In this document: piece after piece, positions 35,550 to 43,694 of the stretch | How the letters are laid out: each line of letters starts with the position of its first letter | Position numbering within the stretch: the first letter of the stretch is position 1 | NCBI GenBank assembly: GCA_934591845.1 | Contig: CAKTPO010000009.1 | Location: 19,348-83,347, forward strand | Length of the DNA: 64,000 nt | Direction of reading: 5' to 3' | Source: an uncultured Oscillospiraceae bacterium | GTDB lineage: Bacteria > Bacillota > Clostridia > Oscillospirales > Oscillospiraceae | Notes under the pieces: model-generated | Database searches by the model: none | Told to the model about the DNA's origin: nothing | The model's input: only the letters and a program-made list of their open reading frames with translations | Translations under genes and position numbers: made by a program

Positions 35550-36392
35550 TTATTTCGCCTCCTTCACCATAAATACAAACAGTTCTTCGATGCTGATTGG
35601 GCTGATACGAATATCGGAAGGAACAGCATTTCTCAGCACCATTGCTTCCACGCCGTAAGCATTTTCTTTTTTATACTTAACGGAATTGAATGGAATCGTC
35701 TGAAATTCATCAATGGAACAATGAACAAGACCATATTCTTCCAGTAATAAATCTTTTTCTTCACACAGCAAAAGCTTTCCTTTATGCAAAAATACGATAT
35801 AATCGCAAAGCTTTTCCAAATCAGTAACAATGTGAGAAGACATGAGAATAGAGTGGCTTTCATCTCTTGTGAACTCGTTAAACATCTCAACAACTTCATC
35901 ACGAACCACTGGGTCAAGCCCTGATGTCGCTTCATCCAGAATCAGTAGCTTGCTGTTATGAGACATCGCAATGGCAATTCCCAGCTTCATCTTCATTCCA
36001 CGAGAGAATTCTTTGAACTGCTTTTCGTCCGGCAGCGCAAGTTTCTGCACCAGTCGGGAGAATTCTTCATCGTTCCAATTTTGAAAGGTATGCTTCATTA
36101 CCTTTCCGACCTGAGCAACGGTTAAACATTCAGGGATACCCACCTCGTCCAGCACAACGCCGATATCCTCTTTTGTAAGTTTCATATTGTCCCCGTTGTC
36201 CTTTCCGAGGATGGTAACACTGCCACTGTCTTTGTGAATCATATCAAGAATGAGCTTTATGGTGGTGCTTTTGCCGGCACCATTCTCGCCAACAAGCCCC
36301 ATAATACACCCGCTCGGCAGTGTCAGATTGAAATTGTCCAGCGTAAAGCCGGGGTATGATTTCGTAAGGTTCCTGATTTCAAGTGCGTTCAT
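35550..36392 (-). CDS. ABC transporter ATPase (YtrB-like)
   Basis: A 280-residue ATPase with Walker A GENGAGKST near residue 36, signature FSRGMKMKLG, Walker B LLILDEATSGLDP and H-loop SSHIVTDLEKL. The signature is the divergent SRGM form common in ABC-2 exporters. The start ATG overlaps the GntR stop. Confidence 0.9.
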   Translation of the reverse strand: MNALEIRNLTKSYPGFTLDNFNLTLPSGCIMGLVGENGAGKSTTIKLILDMIHKDSGSVTILGKDNGDNMKLTKEDIGVVLDEVGIPECLTVAQVGKVMKHTFQNWNDEEFSRLVQKLALPDEKQFKEFSRGMKMKLGIAIAMSHNSKLLILDEATSGLDPVVRDEVVEMFNEFTRDESHSILMSSHIVTDLEKLCDYIVFLHKGKLLLCEEKDLLLEEYGLVHCSIDEFQTIPFNSVKYKKENAYGVEAMVLRNAVPSDIRISPISIEELFVFMVKEAK

Positions 36393-36766
36393 GATTGTTC
36401 CTCCAGGCTGAAATTGACCATTTCTATAATTTCCTGTTTGCTTAGATTGCAGGAAACAGCGAGTTTGACAATCTCATCAATATATTCTTCAATCTTTTTC
36501 AGATTTTCTTCTCGCAGCAGTTCTATGTTTTTAGGAGCCACATAGCACCCTTTCGCAGGCAACGTGTAAATAAAGCCTTCCCTTTCCAGTTCTTCATATG
36601 CACGCTTTGTCGTAATAAAGCTTATACGAAGATCTTTCGCAAGGCCTCGTATCGACGGCAGCAATTCGTCCTGCTTTAGTGCGCCGCTGATAATCTGACT
36701 TTTGATCTGAGAATAGATCTGCTCGTAAATCGGTGTTCCACTTTTATTGTCAATCAAAATATTCAC
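36389..36766 (-). CDS. GntR-family regulator (YtrA subfamily)
   Basis: A 125-residue repressor with an N-terminal winged helix (GTPIYEQIYSQIKSQIISGAL, then LPSIRGLAKDLRIS, then TTKRAYEELEREGFIYTLPAKGCYVA) and a short helical C-terminus, as in YtrA. The GTG at 36766 is chosen because AGAGGTGATGG sits directly before it; a longer frame to 36796 would run over that site. It probably controls its own operon. Confidence 0.88.
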   Translation of the reverse strand: MNILIDNKSGTPIYEQIYSQIKSQIISGALKQDELLPSIRGLAKDLRISFITTKRAYEELEREGFIYTLPAKGCYVAPKNIELLREENLKKIEEYIDEIVKLAVSCNLSKQEIIEMVNFSLEEQS

Positions 36767-36785
36767 GCCATCACCTCTGTTAATT

Positions 36786-36826
36786 CTGTATATCACTATT
36801 ATATACAGTTAAAACAGCGTTGTCAA
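36786..36826 (-). promoter_or_regulatory. promoter and palindromic operator of the GntR-ABC operon
   Basis: On the minus strand TTGACA (36826-36821), 17-base spacer, TATAAT (36803-36798). The palindrome CTGTATAT-N7-ATATACAG (36786-36808) covers the -10 box and is the likely GntR site. Confidence 0.8.
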
Positions 36827-36845
36827 TAGCGTTTATAAAAAAGTT

Positions 36846-37052
36846 TCACCGATATGATGAGATCACTTTTTTACGCACTTCGATGATACTCTCAGCTTCA
36901 TGACTTCTTGAATACTTGCCGAAAAAGTCCGGGCAGAAAACTGTTCGGACGTTTCTCATATAGTCCAAAGCTGCGGTAGAATTGTTCACAGGTTTTATGG
37001 TATAATCTGAATACGAAAATTGAGCAACAAATCGGAATTTGAATTTCCTCAA
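36846..37052 (-). pseudogene. remnant of an unidentified mobile-element gene, copy 1
   Basis: A short frame encoding STAALDYMRNVRTVFCPDF, which is repeated almost exactly at 39,700-39,826 (STAALEYMRKSRTAFCPDF) and cut there by the IS66 left end. Neither copy has a ribosome binding site. I do not recognise the parent gene. Confidence 0.45.
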
Positions 37053-37297
37053 ATTATGACCTCTTAACAGAGTTTATAGGTTATCAATAAAATCCTCCAA
37101 AAGCCTTGCAAATAAAGGATTTTTCGCAGTGTGCTCGCCTTATCCCTTTATACGATTTCACTATTGTTTATGCTTCCCTCGTGACCTCATAAGGGAAAAA
37201 TCAAGGGAAAGAAAAACTCGCAACACAATATAACAAAATGTGGTAATCAGGAAACTGTGACATATGTGCGAATATAATATACTGGAGGATTTATTAT

Positions 37298-37675
37298 ATG
37301 GACAAGTACATTTTTGATGAAAGCAACGGCTTGTGGTATGAAATGCAGGGAGATTATTATATCCCTTGCCTGATACTTTCCGAAGAAGAAACACAGCCTA
37401 TCGGCTTATGGGGACAACGCCACAAGCAGTACCTAAAGGAGCATAGGCACATTGTTTACACCACAATGCTGATGGATGGAACACTTAACCGCTATCTTGC
37501 AGATATTAACCAACAGGCGGAGCAAATGTTCCATAGATTGATTGAGGAGATGGCTCAAAAGCAGGGTGTGACAGAACAGTTAAAAGCGGAACAGTCAATG
37601 GAATGGATAGGATTGATGAACAACATACAAGTTTGTGCAAAAGAGATTGTGAACAATGAGATAATTTTTGTATAA
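37298..37675 (+). CDS. tnpV: TnpV-like transposon protein
   Basis: A 125-residue protein starting MDKYIFDESNGLWYEMQGDY and containing PIGLWGQRHKQYLKEHR, matching the TnpV proteins of Tn4451-type and related clostridial elements. GGAGG precedes the ATG. Its function in transposition is not established. A terminator follows at once. It marks transposon-derived DNA along with the relaxase fragment at 38.9 kb. Confidence 0.8.
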   Translation: MDKYIFDESNGLWYEMQGDYYIPCLILSEEETQPIGLWGQRHKQYLKEHRHIVYTTMLMDGTLNRYLADINQQAEQMFHRLIEEMAQKQGVTEQLKAEQSMEWIGLMNNIQVCAKEIVNNEIIFV

Positions 37676-37681
37676 TTAGAT

Positions 37682-37717
37682 AAAGGCGGCAGGGATAATC
37701 TCTGCCGCCTTTTATTT
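37682..37717 (+). terminator. terminator after tnpV
   Basis: AAAGGCGGCAG/CTGCCGCCTTT hairpin followed by TATTT. Confidence 0.85.
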
Positions 37718-37727
37718 CAAAAATTTC

Positions 37728-37782
37728 TTGACAACTACATCGAACCTCGATATAGTATACATAGAGATTCGATATATCGAAG
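37728..37782 (+). promoter_or_regulatory. promoter and operator of the padR gene
   Basis: TTGACA (37728-37733), 17-base spacer, TATAGT (37751-37756). Two TCGA-type inverted elements overlap and follow it (ATCGAACCTCGAT and TCGATATATCGA), suited to binding by the PadR dimer. Confidence 0.75.
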
Positions 37783-37801
37783 TGGAATAGTGAGGATGTC
37801 T

Positions 37802-38125
37802 ATGAATAGTAAAATAAAAAGGATTTATGTACCTATGACAGAAAGCGGTTTTTACATTTTGTTCTGTCTCCAACAACCTCAGCATGGCTACGGAATTAGT
37901 CAACAGGTCAGGCAAATGACAGGTGGAGAGTTAATCATTAGTGCAGGAACAATGTATGGAACGCTTTCTAAAATGGAAAAAGATGGCTTAATTGATTTTG
38001 AGAGTGAAGAGGAAAAAAGAAAGCTTTATCGAATTACCGAACTTGGAAAAGAAATCTTACATCTTGAAATTAAACGTATAGAGCGATTGTATAAGAATAG
38101 CAAAGGAGAGGAAATAAATGAATAA
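37802..38125 (+). CDS. PadR-family transcriptional regulator
   Basis: A 107-residue winged-helix protein with FYILFCLQQPQHGYGISQQV, SAGTMYGTLSKMEKDGLI and KRKLYRITELGKEIL, the standard PadR motifs. The ATG at 37802 is preferred over two earlier in-frame starts because GTGAGG lies just before it. It overlaps the DUF2812 gene by 8 bases, the common PadR-DUF2812 pairing, and probably represses its own promoter. Confidence 0.9.
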   Translation: MNSKIKRIYVPMTESGFYILFCLQQPQHGYGISQQVRQMTGGELIISAGTMYGTLSKMEKDGLIDFESEEEKRKLYRITELGKEILHLEIKRIERLYKNSKGEEINE

Positions 38126-38669
38126 CAAAAAAACTGTAATACGCTTTTTTACCATTGCAGATTATGAAGATGAAGAAATTTGGTTGCATAATCAGCATAT
38201 GAATGGTTGGAAACTGGTAAAAATGATTCCCCCTTGTTTCTATATTTTTGAAAAGTGTACGCCAGCGGAAGTAGCGTACCGACTGGATTATAAAAATAAT
38301 TCGGAAACCAGTAACTATTTCCAAATTTTTAGGGATTACGGTTGGGAATATATTGGCCGTTGTGTTGGATGGCTGTATTTTCGTAAACCGTCAACAGAGA
38401 TGGATTCCGAGCGAGATGGTGAAATATTTTCCGATAATGAATCAAGAATAGAAATGATCGACCATGTGGTAAAAACTCGTTTACTTCCAATTTTAATAAT
38501 CTTTCTATGCTGCGTTCTTCCTAATTTTATAAGAAGCATAGAAACCAATGACCCACTTACAACCGTGTTCACCGTGTTTTTTGCAATCATGACCCTGCTA
38601 TATAGTTATCTGATTGTTTATTGTGGTTTGAAATTGCGAAAATTAAGGAAAAAATATAGAAATGATTAA
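38118..38669 (+). CDS. DUF2812 membrane protein
   Basis: A 183-residue protein. The N-terminal cytoplasmic half (RFFTIADYEDEEIWLHNQHMNGW, then FEKCTPAEVAYRLDY) is typical of DUF2812. The C-terminal half has two membrane helices (LPILIIFLCCVLPNFI and VFTVFFAIMTLLYSYLIVYC). It is translationally coupled to padR. The function of the family is not known. Confidence 0.85.
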   Translation: MNNKKTVIRFFTIADYEDEEIWLHNQHMNGWKLVKMIPPCFYIFEKCTPAEVAYRLDYKNNSETSNYFQIFRDYGWEYIGRCVGWLYFRKPSTEMDSERDGEIFSDNESRIEMIDHVVKTRLLPILIIFLCCVLPNFIRSIETNDPLTTVFTVFFAIMTLLYSYLIVYCGLKLRKLRKKYRND

Positions 38670-38744
38670 ATATATGTTTATAATTTGGGTATCAACAATA
38701 AAACTGGTGGAATTATCAAAGTTGCTCTGAAAACATAGGATATG

Positions 38745-38787
38745 AAGTCTCCTACAAGATTTTTCGTCTCGCAGGAGACTTTCTTAT
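38745..38787 (+). terminator. terminator after the PadR-DUF2812 unit
   Basis: AAGTCTCCT/AGGAGACTT stem with a 19-base loop, followed by TCTTA. Modest T-run. Confidence 0.55.
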
Positions 38788-38852
38788 ATTCTGATATATG
38801 TAATCCCGCAAGGCAAGGATACTGCCCTACGGTGTCGTTTTCGGTGTCAAAA

Positions 38853-39047
38853 CTATCTTTCTCTGTCTTGGGACTTCTTTCGTGTTCTTTGCTGTTTGCC
38901 CTCTGCCTGTAACTGCCTGAGCCTGTCTCGGACACTTTCTTTTTCGGGCGGTCTATTGGGCTTTTCTTTCTCCTTAACCTGCTGTTCCCACTTGGAAAGG
39001 TCACGGTTGTACTGCTCTTCAACACCCTCCATTTTTCGGAAGGTATG
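38853..39047 (-). pseudogene. C-terminal scrap of a mobilisation (relaxase) gene
   Basis: The minus-strand frame reads HTFRKMEGVEEQYNRDLSKW, then EKPNRPPEKESVRDRLRQLQ and a basic tail to TAG at 38853. This highly charged, coiled style is typical of the C-terminal tails of MobA/MobL-type relaxases of clostridial elements. No catalytic part is present. The call is tentative. Confidence 0.4.
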
Positions 39048-39200
39048 GAATTACCTATCGAAGATATGAAACGATTTCTTGACGGAATTCTACATATCTA
39101 CCATGAAGGTCGTACAGCTGTAAAGGTGGGCGATCTCTTCGGGATAGTGACGGAAGCTGAAAAAAGGCTATCCGAAAAGAATAATTCCGTGGCACCTTGA
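39045..39200 (+). CDS. short open frame of unknown function
   Basis: A 51-residue frame (starts MELPIEDMKRFLDGILHIYH, ends KRLSEKNNSVAP) with a reasonable helical pattern but no clear ribosome binding site. It begins exactly where the relaxase scrap ends, so it may be the 3' part of a gene cut at a recombination junction. Confidence 0.3.
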   Translation: MELPIEDMKRFLDGILHIYHEGRTAVKVGDLFGIVTEAEKRLSEKNNSVAP

Positions 39201-39297
39201 CAATTAAAAATGCCGATTGAAACCAATCAGCAGAAGTGACACTATACTTCTTTCCGCCTTGCTTTCATCCATTTTGCGATAGCACATAAAAGAAAAA

Positions 39298-39405
39298 GCC
39301 CTGAAACCTCACGATTTCAGGACTTGGTGGAGATAAGCGGGATCGAACCGCTGACCTCTTGAATGCCATTGGGGCGCTCTCCCAAGCAATACGGAAACGC
39401 ACCCC
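39298..39405 (-). pseudogene. degraded tRNA-Ala (GGC) gene with terminator
   Basis: The 3' half is canonical: GGTCAGCGGTTCGATCCCGC, then TTATCTCCA and CCA at 39,385-39,325, and an intact D-arm-like TTGGGAGAGC. The anticodon stem is mispaired around the ATGGCAT loop, and the 5' acceptor (GGGGTGCG) does not pair with TATCTCC. A terminator hairpin (CCTGAAA/TTTCAGG, then CTTTTTCTTTT) follows. It is best read as an attachment-site relic where an element replaced the 5' half. Confidence 0.6.
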
Positions 39406-39699
39406 AATATTTTGAAAGTTAGGGTGCAGCCGGGTGCTTGGAAGTGGAAAATGTTCACGATTCTCACCTACCGCAAGAAGATTCACAGCTGCCGTTGTGA
39501 TACTTCCGGTTTACAATGGCTCACAGCTTGAATTTATCTATAGAAATGTCGATAAACCCGATTGGCTCATCTTGAAGGAACATTATCATATAGATAGGAA
39601 AATATGTCAGCTTTCCATTCACCTTTATGTTGTCGTTGGTAAAGACATACTCTTGTTTTGACATTTTTCCAAGAGAACAAAGTCACTGTATTGACACTT

Positions 39700-39826
39700 T
39701 TTCCGAACGTCTTGGATTCCTTTGAGCCGGACATAAGCGGAATTGATCGATGATTGAGAGAGGAAGTCCGGGCAGAAAGCTGTTCGGGATTTTCTCATAT
39801 ATTCCAAAGCTGCGGTAGAACTGTTG
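39700..39826 (-). pseudogene. remnant of an unidentified mobile-element gene, copy 2
   Basis: Homologous to 36,860-36,985 over about 70 bases and interrupted at 39,826/39,827 where the IS66 left end GTAAGCGTC begins. It shows the target into which the IS inserted. Confidence 0.5.
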
Positions 39827-39889
39827 TAAGCGTCAAACCTCCCTACATCTTGCCTACCATACCATCTCCGTGAGATAATATTTCAAACT

Positions 39890-39926
39890 CCAAATGTCTC
39901 CCTCAGTCTGCATAGGAGACATTTGG
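39890..39926 (+). promoter_or_regulatory. leader hairpin before IS66 tnpA
   Basis: Perfect 12-base stem CCAAATGTCTCC/GGAGACATTTGG, ending 20 bases before the tnpA ATG. A different perfect hairpin occupies the same place in the relic at 53.5 kb. Confidence 0.65.
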
Positions 39927-39946
39927 CATATAGGGAGATGGTCAAA

Positions 39947-40285
39947 ATGGAACAAAGTCTACAAGCACTGTCCAAGCAGGAACGGCTGGAGCAGTGGAGT
40001 GGAAAAATTGCGGCCTGCCGTGGCAGTGGGATAACGGTTCGGGCGTGGTGTCAGGAACGTGGCATTTCGGAAAAAACGTATTACTACTGGCAGCGGCGGC
40101 TGTTTCAGGAATTAATACGCACACAGGCGCAGGGCAGCGGGTTTGTGGATATAACGCCAGCCAACGTAGGAGGCTCTGGCCAAATCGCCGCAAAGGTCCA
40201 TATCTTAGGTTCGGAGATTGAAATATACAACGGAGCGGACGCAGCGACATTGGAAGCGGTGTTCCGGGGATTGCGGTCATGCTGA
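39947..40285 (+). CDS. tnpA: IS66 TnpA
   Basis: A 112-residue small helix-turn-helix protein required for IS66 transposition. WSGKIAACRGSGITVRAWCQERGISEKTYYYWQRRLF is the family pattern. The ATG at 39947 is chosen over an upstream TTG because AGGGAG precedes it. It overlaps tnpB by 7 bases. Confidence 0.9.
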   Translation: MEQSLQALSKQERLEQWSGKIAACRGSGITVRAWCQERGISEKTYYYWQRRLFQELIRTQAQGSGFVDITPANVGGSGQIAAKVHILGSEIEIYNGADAATLEAVFRGLRSC

Positions 40286-40635
40286 GTGATTTTACAGGAG
40301 CTGACAAGGTCTACCTCGCCTGCGGCTATACGGATCTTCGGCTTGGGATCGACGGACTGGCTGCGCTGGTCAAGCAGCGATTTTCATTGGATCCTTTGGA
40401 GAACTGCCTGTTTCTTTTCTGCGGAAGAAGGCGGGACCGAATCAAGGCCCTATATTGGGAGGGAAACGGCTTTCTTCTCCTCCACAAGCGTTTGGAATCG
40501 GGCATCTTCCAGTGGCCGCGGAAAGAAAGCGAAGCCAAAGCCCTCACCATGCAGCAATACCGCTGGCTGATGGAGGGACTCAGCATTGACCAGCCAAAGG
40601 CGCATAGGCAGATAAGTGGATTGAAAATTGTATAA
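40279..40635 (+). CDS. tnpB: IS66 TnpB (Orf2)
   Basis: A 118-residue IS66 accessory protein with VYLACGYTDLRLGIDGLA, LFLFCGRRRDRIKALYWEGNGF, and WPRKESEA, all diagnostic. It is complete and overlaps tnpA. Confidence 0.93.
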   Translation: MLSDFTGADKVYLACGYTDLRLGIDGLAALVKQRFSLDPLENCLFLFCGRRRDRIKALYWEGNGFLLLHKRLESGIFQWPRKESEAKALTMQQYRWLMEGLSIDQPKAHRQISGLKIV

Positions 40636-40685
40636 AACGGATCATTTTTCTGTACTTTTCTACATTTATATGGTATAATCATTCC

Positions 40686-42287
40686 ATGAAAAAGACAGAT
40701 TCTTTCCAGACAAGCACCCCGGAAACCGTTACTATTTCCCGGGCGGAATATGAGGAACTTCAAGCTCAGAGCAGACGTGTTTCTGAGCTTGAGGGGCGTA
40801 TGAACGTACTCATGGAGGCACTGCGCCTTGCGCAGCGCAAGCGTTTCGGTGCGTCTTCTGAAAAGAGCGAGGACACACTCTCCGAGCAGCTGAGCTTTCT
40901 GTTTAACGAAGCGGAAGTGTTTGCGGAAGAACAGCGGAACAAGGAAGATGTGACCGTTGTAGCTGCCCATAAGCGTCACAAAAAGCATGAATACACGTTG
41001 GACAAAATCCCAGAAGATGTTCCGGTAGAACAAGTTGAGCACCGGCTGGAAGGACAAGAACTGGTCTGCCCCCAATGCGGTGGAGAGCTGACGGAGATTG
41101 GAAAAGAAGTTATCAACAAGATGAAAATCATTCCCGCACGGGTGGTTGTGGAACAGCATATCTACTACAGCTATGCCTGCCAGCACTGTAACAAGGAGAA
41201 TATTACAACACCTGTGGTACGTGCGCCCAGAGAGAATCGTTTCCTGCCTGGCAGTTTTGCTACGCCAGAGGCCGTTGCCCATATTATGACACAAAAATTT
41301 GTCATGGGTATACCCATCTACCGTCAGGAACAAGAGCTGGATCGCCGTGGTATTCAGTTAAGCCGACAGACCATGTCTAACTGGATTCTAAAAGCGGTAG
41401 AAGACTACTTAAAGCCGGTATATGACCGACTGCACCGGGAACTGCTTGTCCGAGAAGTACTCCATGCGGATGAAACGACGCTCCAAGTCCTCCACGAGCC
41501 TGGAAGAGCACCTCAGAGCGACAGCTATATGTGGCTCTACCGCACCAGCGGGGATACGCAAAAGCCCATTGTGCTGTACGAATACCAGCCGGGGCGGGGT
41601 GGAAAACATCCAAAGGAATTTCTGAATAGCTTCCATGGATACCTCCATACAGACGGCTATGCCGGGTATCATAATCTTCCGGAGGAGATAACCGTGGTTG
41701 GCTGCTGGGCTCATGCCCGTAGGAAATTTGACGAGGCGGTAAAATCTCTTCCAAAGGGAAAAGCCAAAGGAAGCTCCGCATCCCAAGGATTGGCGTACTG
41801 CAGTGTGCTGTTTGAAATAGAGCAGAGTCTGGAAGGGACAGCACCGGAAGAACGTTATAAGCAGCGGCTGAAGCAGGCAAAACCTGTTTTAGACGCTTTG
41901 TGGTCGTGGGCAAGTATCCGGAACGCCGCACCGAAATCTGCGCTGGGCAAAGCACTGACTTATCTGAAAGAGCAATGGCCTTACCTGACGAATTATCTGA
42001 AAGACGGCAGGCTGGAGATATCCAATAACCGGGCGGAACGGAGTATCAAGCCCTTTGTCATCGACCTGAAAAATTTCCTGTTTGCCAATACCCCAAAAGG
42101 TGCTGCCGGAAGCGCAGTTATGTTCAGCCTTATACGCACCGCTATGGAATATGGATTGGATCCCTACGAGTATCTTTCTCACACCCTCCGCATGGCAGCT
42201 AGGATGGATTTGACAAAACCTGAAAATGTTGCCGCATTGCTGCCAGAGAACGCTCCGTTGGAATGCAGAATTTCTGCTCCAAAATAA
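40686..42287 (+). CDS. tnpC: IS66 transposase TnpC
   Basis: A 533-residue DDE transposase. An N-terminal coiled coil (residues 15-45) and QRKRFGASSEKSE are followed by a zinc finger starting VCPQCGGELTEIGKE and continuing SYACQHC. The catalytic region has HADETTLQVL, HTDGYAGYHNL and SNNRAERSIKPFVI, giving the D, D and E residues. It appears complete, so the element may be active if its right end is present. Confidence 0.93.
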   Translation: MKKTDSFQTSTPETVTISRAEYEELQAQSRRVSELEGRMNVLMEALRLAQRKRFGASSEKSEDTLSEQLSFLFNEAEVFAEEQRNKEDVTVVAAHKRHKKHEYTLDKIPEDVPVEQVEHRLEGQELVCPQCGGELTEIGKEVINKMKIIPARVVVEQHIYYSYACQHCNKENITTPVVRAPRENRFLPGSFATPEAVAHIMTQKFVMGIPIYRQEQELDRRGIQLSRQTMSNWILKAVEDYLKPVYDRLHRELLVREVLHADETTLQVLHEPGRAPQSDSYMWLYRTSGDTQKPIVLYEYQPGRGGKHPKEFLNSFHGYLHTDGYAGYHNLPEEITVVGCWAHARRKFDEAVKSLPKGKAKGSSASQGLAYCSVLFEIEQSLEGTAPEERYKQRLKQAKPVLDALWSWASIRNAAPKSALGKALTYLKEQWPYLTNYLKDGRLEISNNRAERSIKPFVIDLKNFLFANTPKGAAGSAVMFSLIRTAMEYGLDPYEYLSHTLRMAARMDLTKPENVAALLPENAPLECRISAPK

Positions 42288-42300
42288 AGAAAGGGATGAA

Positions 42301-42706
42301 TATGATGTTGGATCTGAAAAACATGACAGACGAAGAATTCAGTATTCTAGTCACCCCCTCCGCTCCGCAGGCCGCCATGTATGTAAAAATAGAGGAAATA
42401 GGGATTGTACTGCTCAGCAGTAAAGTGGCAGAAAAAATGGCAAAGATGCCCGTCCAGATTCGATTCAACAAGGATTGTACCGCGATCCAGATTTGCGCAG
42501 CAGGAAGTGGGGACAGCGTGACATTTCCAAAGAGCGGCAGAAAAACAGTTCCCAATGCCGCAAAAATCCTCAGAGAGAACAGAATTCAATTTCCAGCAAT
42601 TTTTAACGGCGAGATTTGTGGCGAAAATGTAAAATGGAGAGGAGCACTTCAGGTAAACCCTACTGGCAAGCCCTCGCAAACTATCCGAAGCACAAGGAAG
42701 AAATAG
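42301..42706 (+). CDS. small protein downstream of IS66 tnpC, possibly accessory
   Basis: About 135 residues from the ATG at 42301 (MMLDLKNMTDEEFSILV), preceded by AAAGGGATG. I do not recognise a domain. Its last codons overlap the next small gene. Position directly behind tnpC and an intact frame suggest that it belongs to the element. Confidence 0.5.
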
Positions 42707-43008
42707 ATGCGCTTCCAAGAGAATGTGATATCATTTTCGCCCTGTATCCGTACGAAAATGGTAAATACCTGATGGAGGAAGATGATTTCTTTATGGGGAT
42801 TGTCGTCCATTGCGCAGAAGCAAAGCTTGCAACCGGAGGAACTTTCCTGGAACGGGTCCGCAGAGCAATTGAAGCTGACCTTTATAAGCAGAAACAAGAA
42901 ATGCGCAAGCTCTACAATCCGTATTGCAATCTATACTTGGATAAGTGCTATGGCGAGAGTAAGCGCCCTGCCGTAGATTGGATGGATTTCAGTAAATACA
43001 AAGAATAG
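42634..43008 (+). CDS. second small protein downstream of IS66 tnpC
   Basis: A 124-residue frame from ATG 42634 (MERSTSGKPYWQALANYPKH), containing ECDIIFALYPYENGKYLMEE and AVDWMDFSKYKE. Soluble and unrecognised. It overlaps the preceding gene in another frame by about 70 bases. The hairpin at 43,013-43,041 (ACGGCAGGC/GCCTGCCGT) follows and may terminate the unit, though without a T-run. Confidence 0.5.
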   Translation: MERSTSGKPYWQALANYPKHKEEIDALPRECDIIFALYPYENGKYLMEEDDFFMGIVVHCAEAKLATGGTFLERVRRAIEADLYKQKQEMRKLYNPYCNLYLDKCYGESKRPAVDWMDFSKYKE

Positions 43009-43089
43009 CAGAACGGCAGGCTCACTGGGTGGGCCTGCCGTAAGCATTTACCGAAACGAGTATTTTGGTGGGGTTCGAGTCCCCTCGAC

Positions 43090-43683
43090 TTAACCGAAAT
43101 ATGTAGATGGCCAAAAGATAAGTGCATTTCCGTTCATAAACGCAGTTCCAGACCCGTTATTAATTGACTGGAAGTAAATGGCGTAGTAATTGCCTTGATT
43201 CAGGTTTGAAAAATAAGCATTCTCTGATACCGCATCTGTAAAGGAATAATCGATATAGCTTTCTGCACCCGTAGACATGTTATAAATGCCGACTCTGAGA
43301 TTGCCTGGGCCGCCGTGCGTTGTAAAGACGGTAAAACTTAAATGAAGTTCATTTCTCTCATCCGGAGAAAAGTACGAATTTGTGTACAGCTTGCTATAAG
43401 CAATAGTAACCATTCGAGCATTATAATTTTGAATACTGAGATCACAAAAAGAAGTTGGTAAAGACGTTGATCTGGCATTTCCGTCCAGTATATCAATCTC
43501 CGCTTCTGGGATTCCAGCGAGGACATCCCCGTTTTCTCTGGGGGTTGACGTGAACGAAATTCCCTCTGCCAAATGAAAACTTCAATTGATGATGGGGGGT
43601 GTTCCTGCGGCAGAGGCAGTCATAGTACACCCAAAAATCATACAGAGAACCACAGCTATTGCCACAAATCTGTTAAGTTTCAT
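43090..43683 (-). pseudogene. secreted protein of the agr operon, interrupted by TGA at codon 34
   Basis: A perfect AGGAGG site precedes ATG 43683. The frame begins with a secretion signal (MKLNRFVAIAVVLCMIFGC, then TMTASAAG) and reads TPPIIN before TGA at 43584-43582. The same frame continues open for 164 codons (SFHLAEGISFTSTP to a stop at 43090). Without the TGA the product would be about 197 residues, with a mature part that looks like a beta-rich extracellular domain. TGG (Trp) or CGA (Arg) to TGA would explain the break. It is the last gene of the agrD-agrB operon and may be the exported effector. Confidence 0.7.
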
Positions 43684-43694
43684 TTCATTACCTC

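Larger units (their letters stand above)
39827..43041 (+). mobile_element. IS66-family insertion sequence
   Basis: Contains the three standard IS66 genes plus two downstream small genes. The left end GTAAGCGTC at 39827 matches the GTAAGC start usual for the family. The right end was not found: no GACGCTTAC-like sequence occurs before 43,100, so the right boundary given is the hairpin after the last gene and is only approximate. Confidence 0.7.

Noticed and set aside
43066..43095. tRNA-like T-arm GGGGTTCGAGTCCCC.
   Set aside because: No acceptor, D or anticodon arm can be built around it, so at most a small attachment-type scrap.
10852..43584. TGA might be read as tryptophan in this organism, because the pilin-like gene, the agr secreted protein and the IS5/IS1182 remnant all have TGA where Trp is plausible.
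   Set aside because: Many intact genes end at TGA with sensible downstream starts or terminators (sortase B, nrdD, the TlpA-like gene, TnpB-TnpC region genes), and no conserved core gene contains an internal TGA. Separate G-to-A nonsense changes are simpler.
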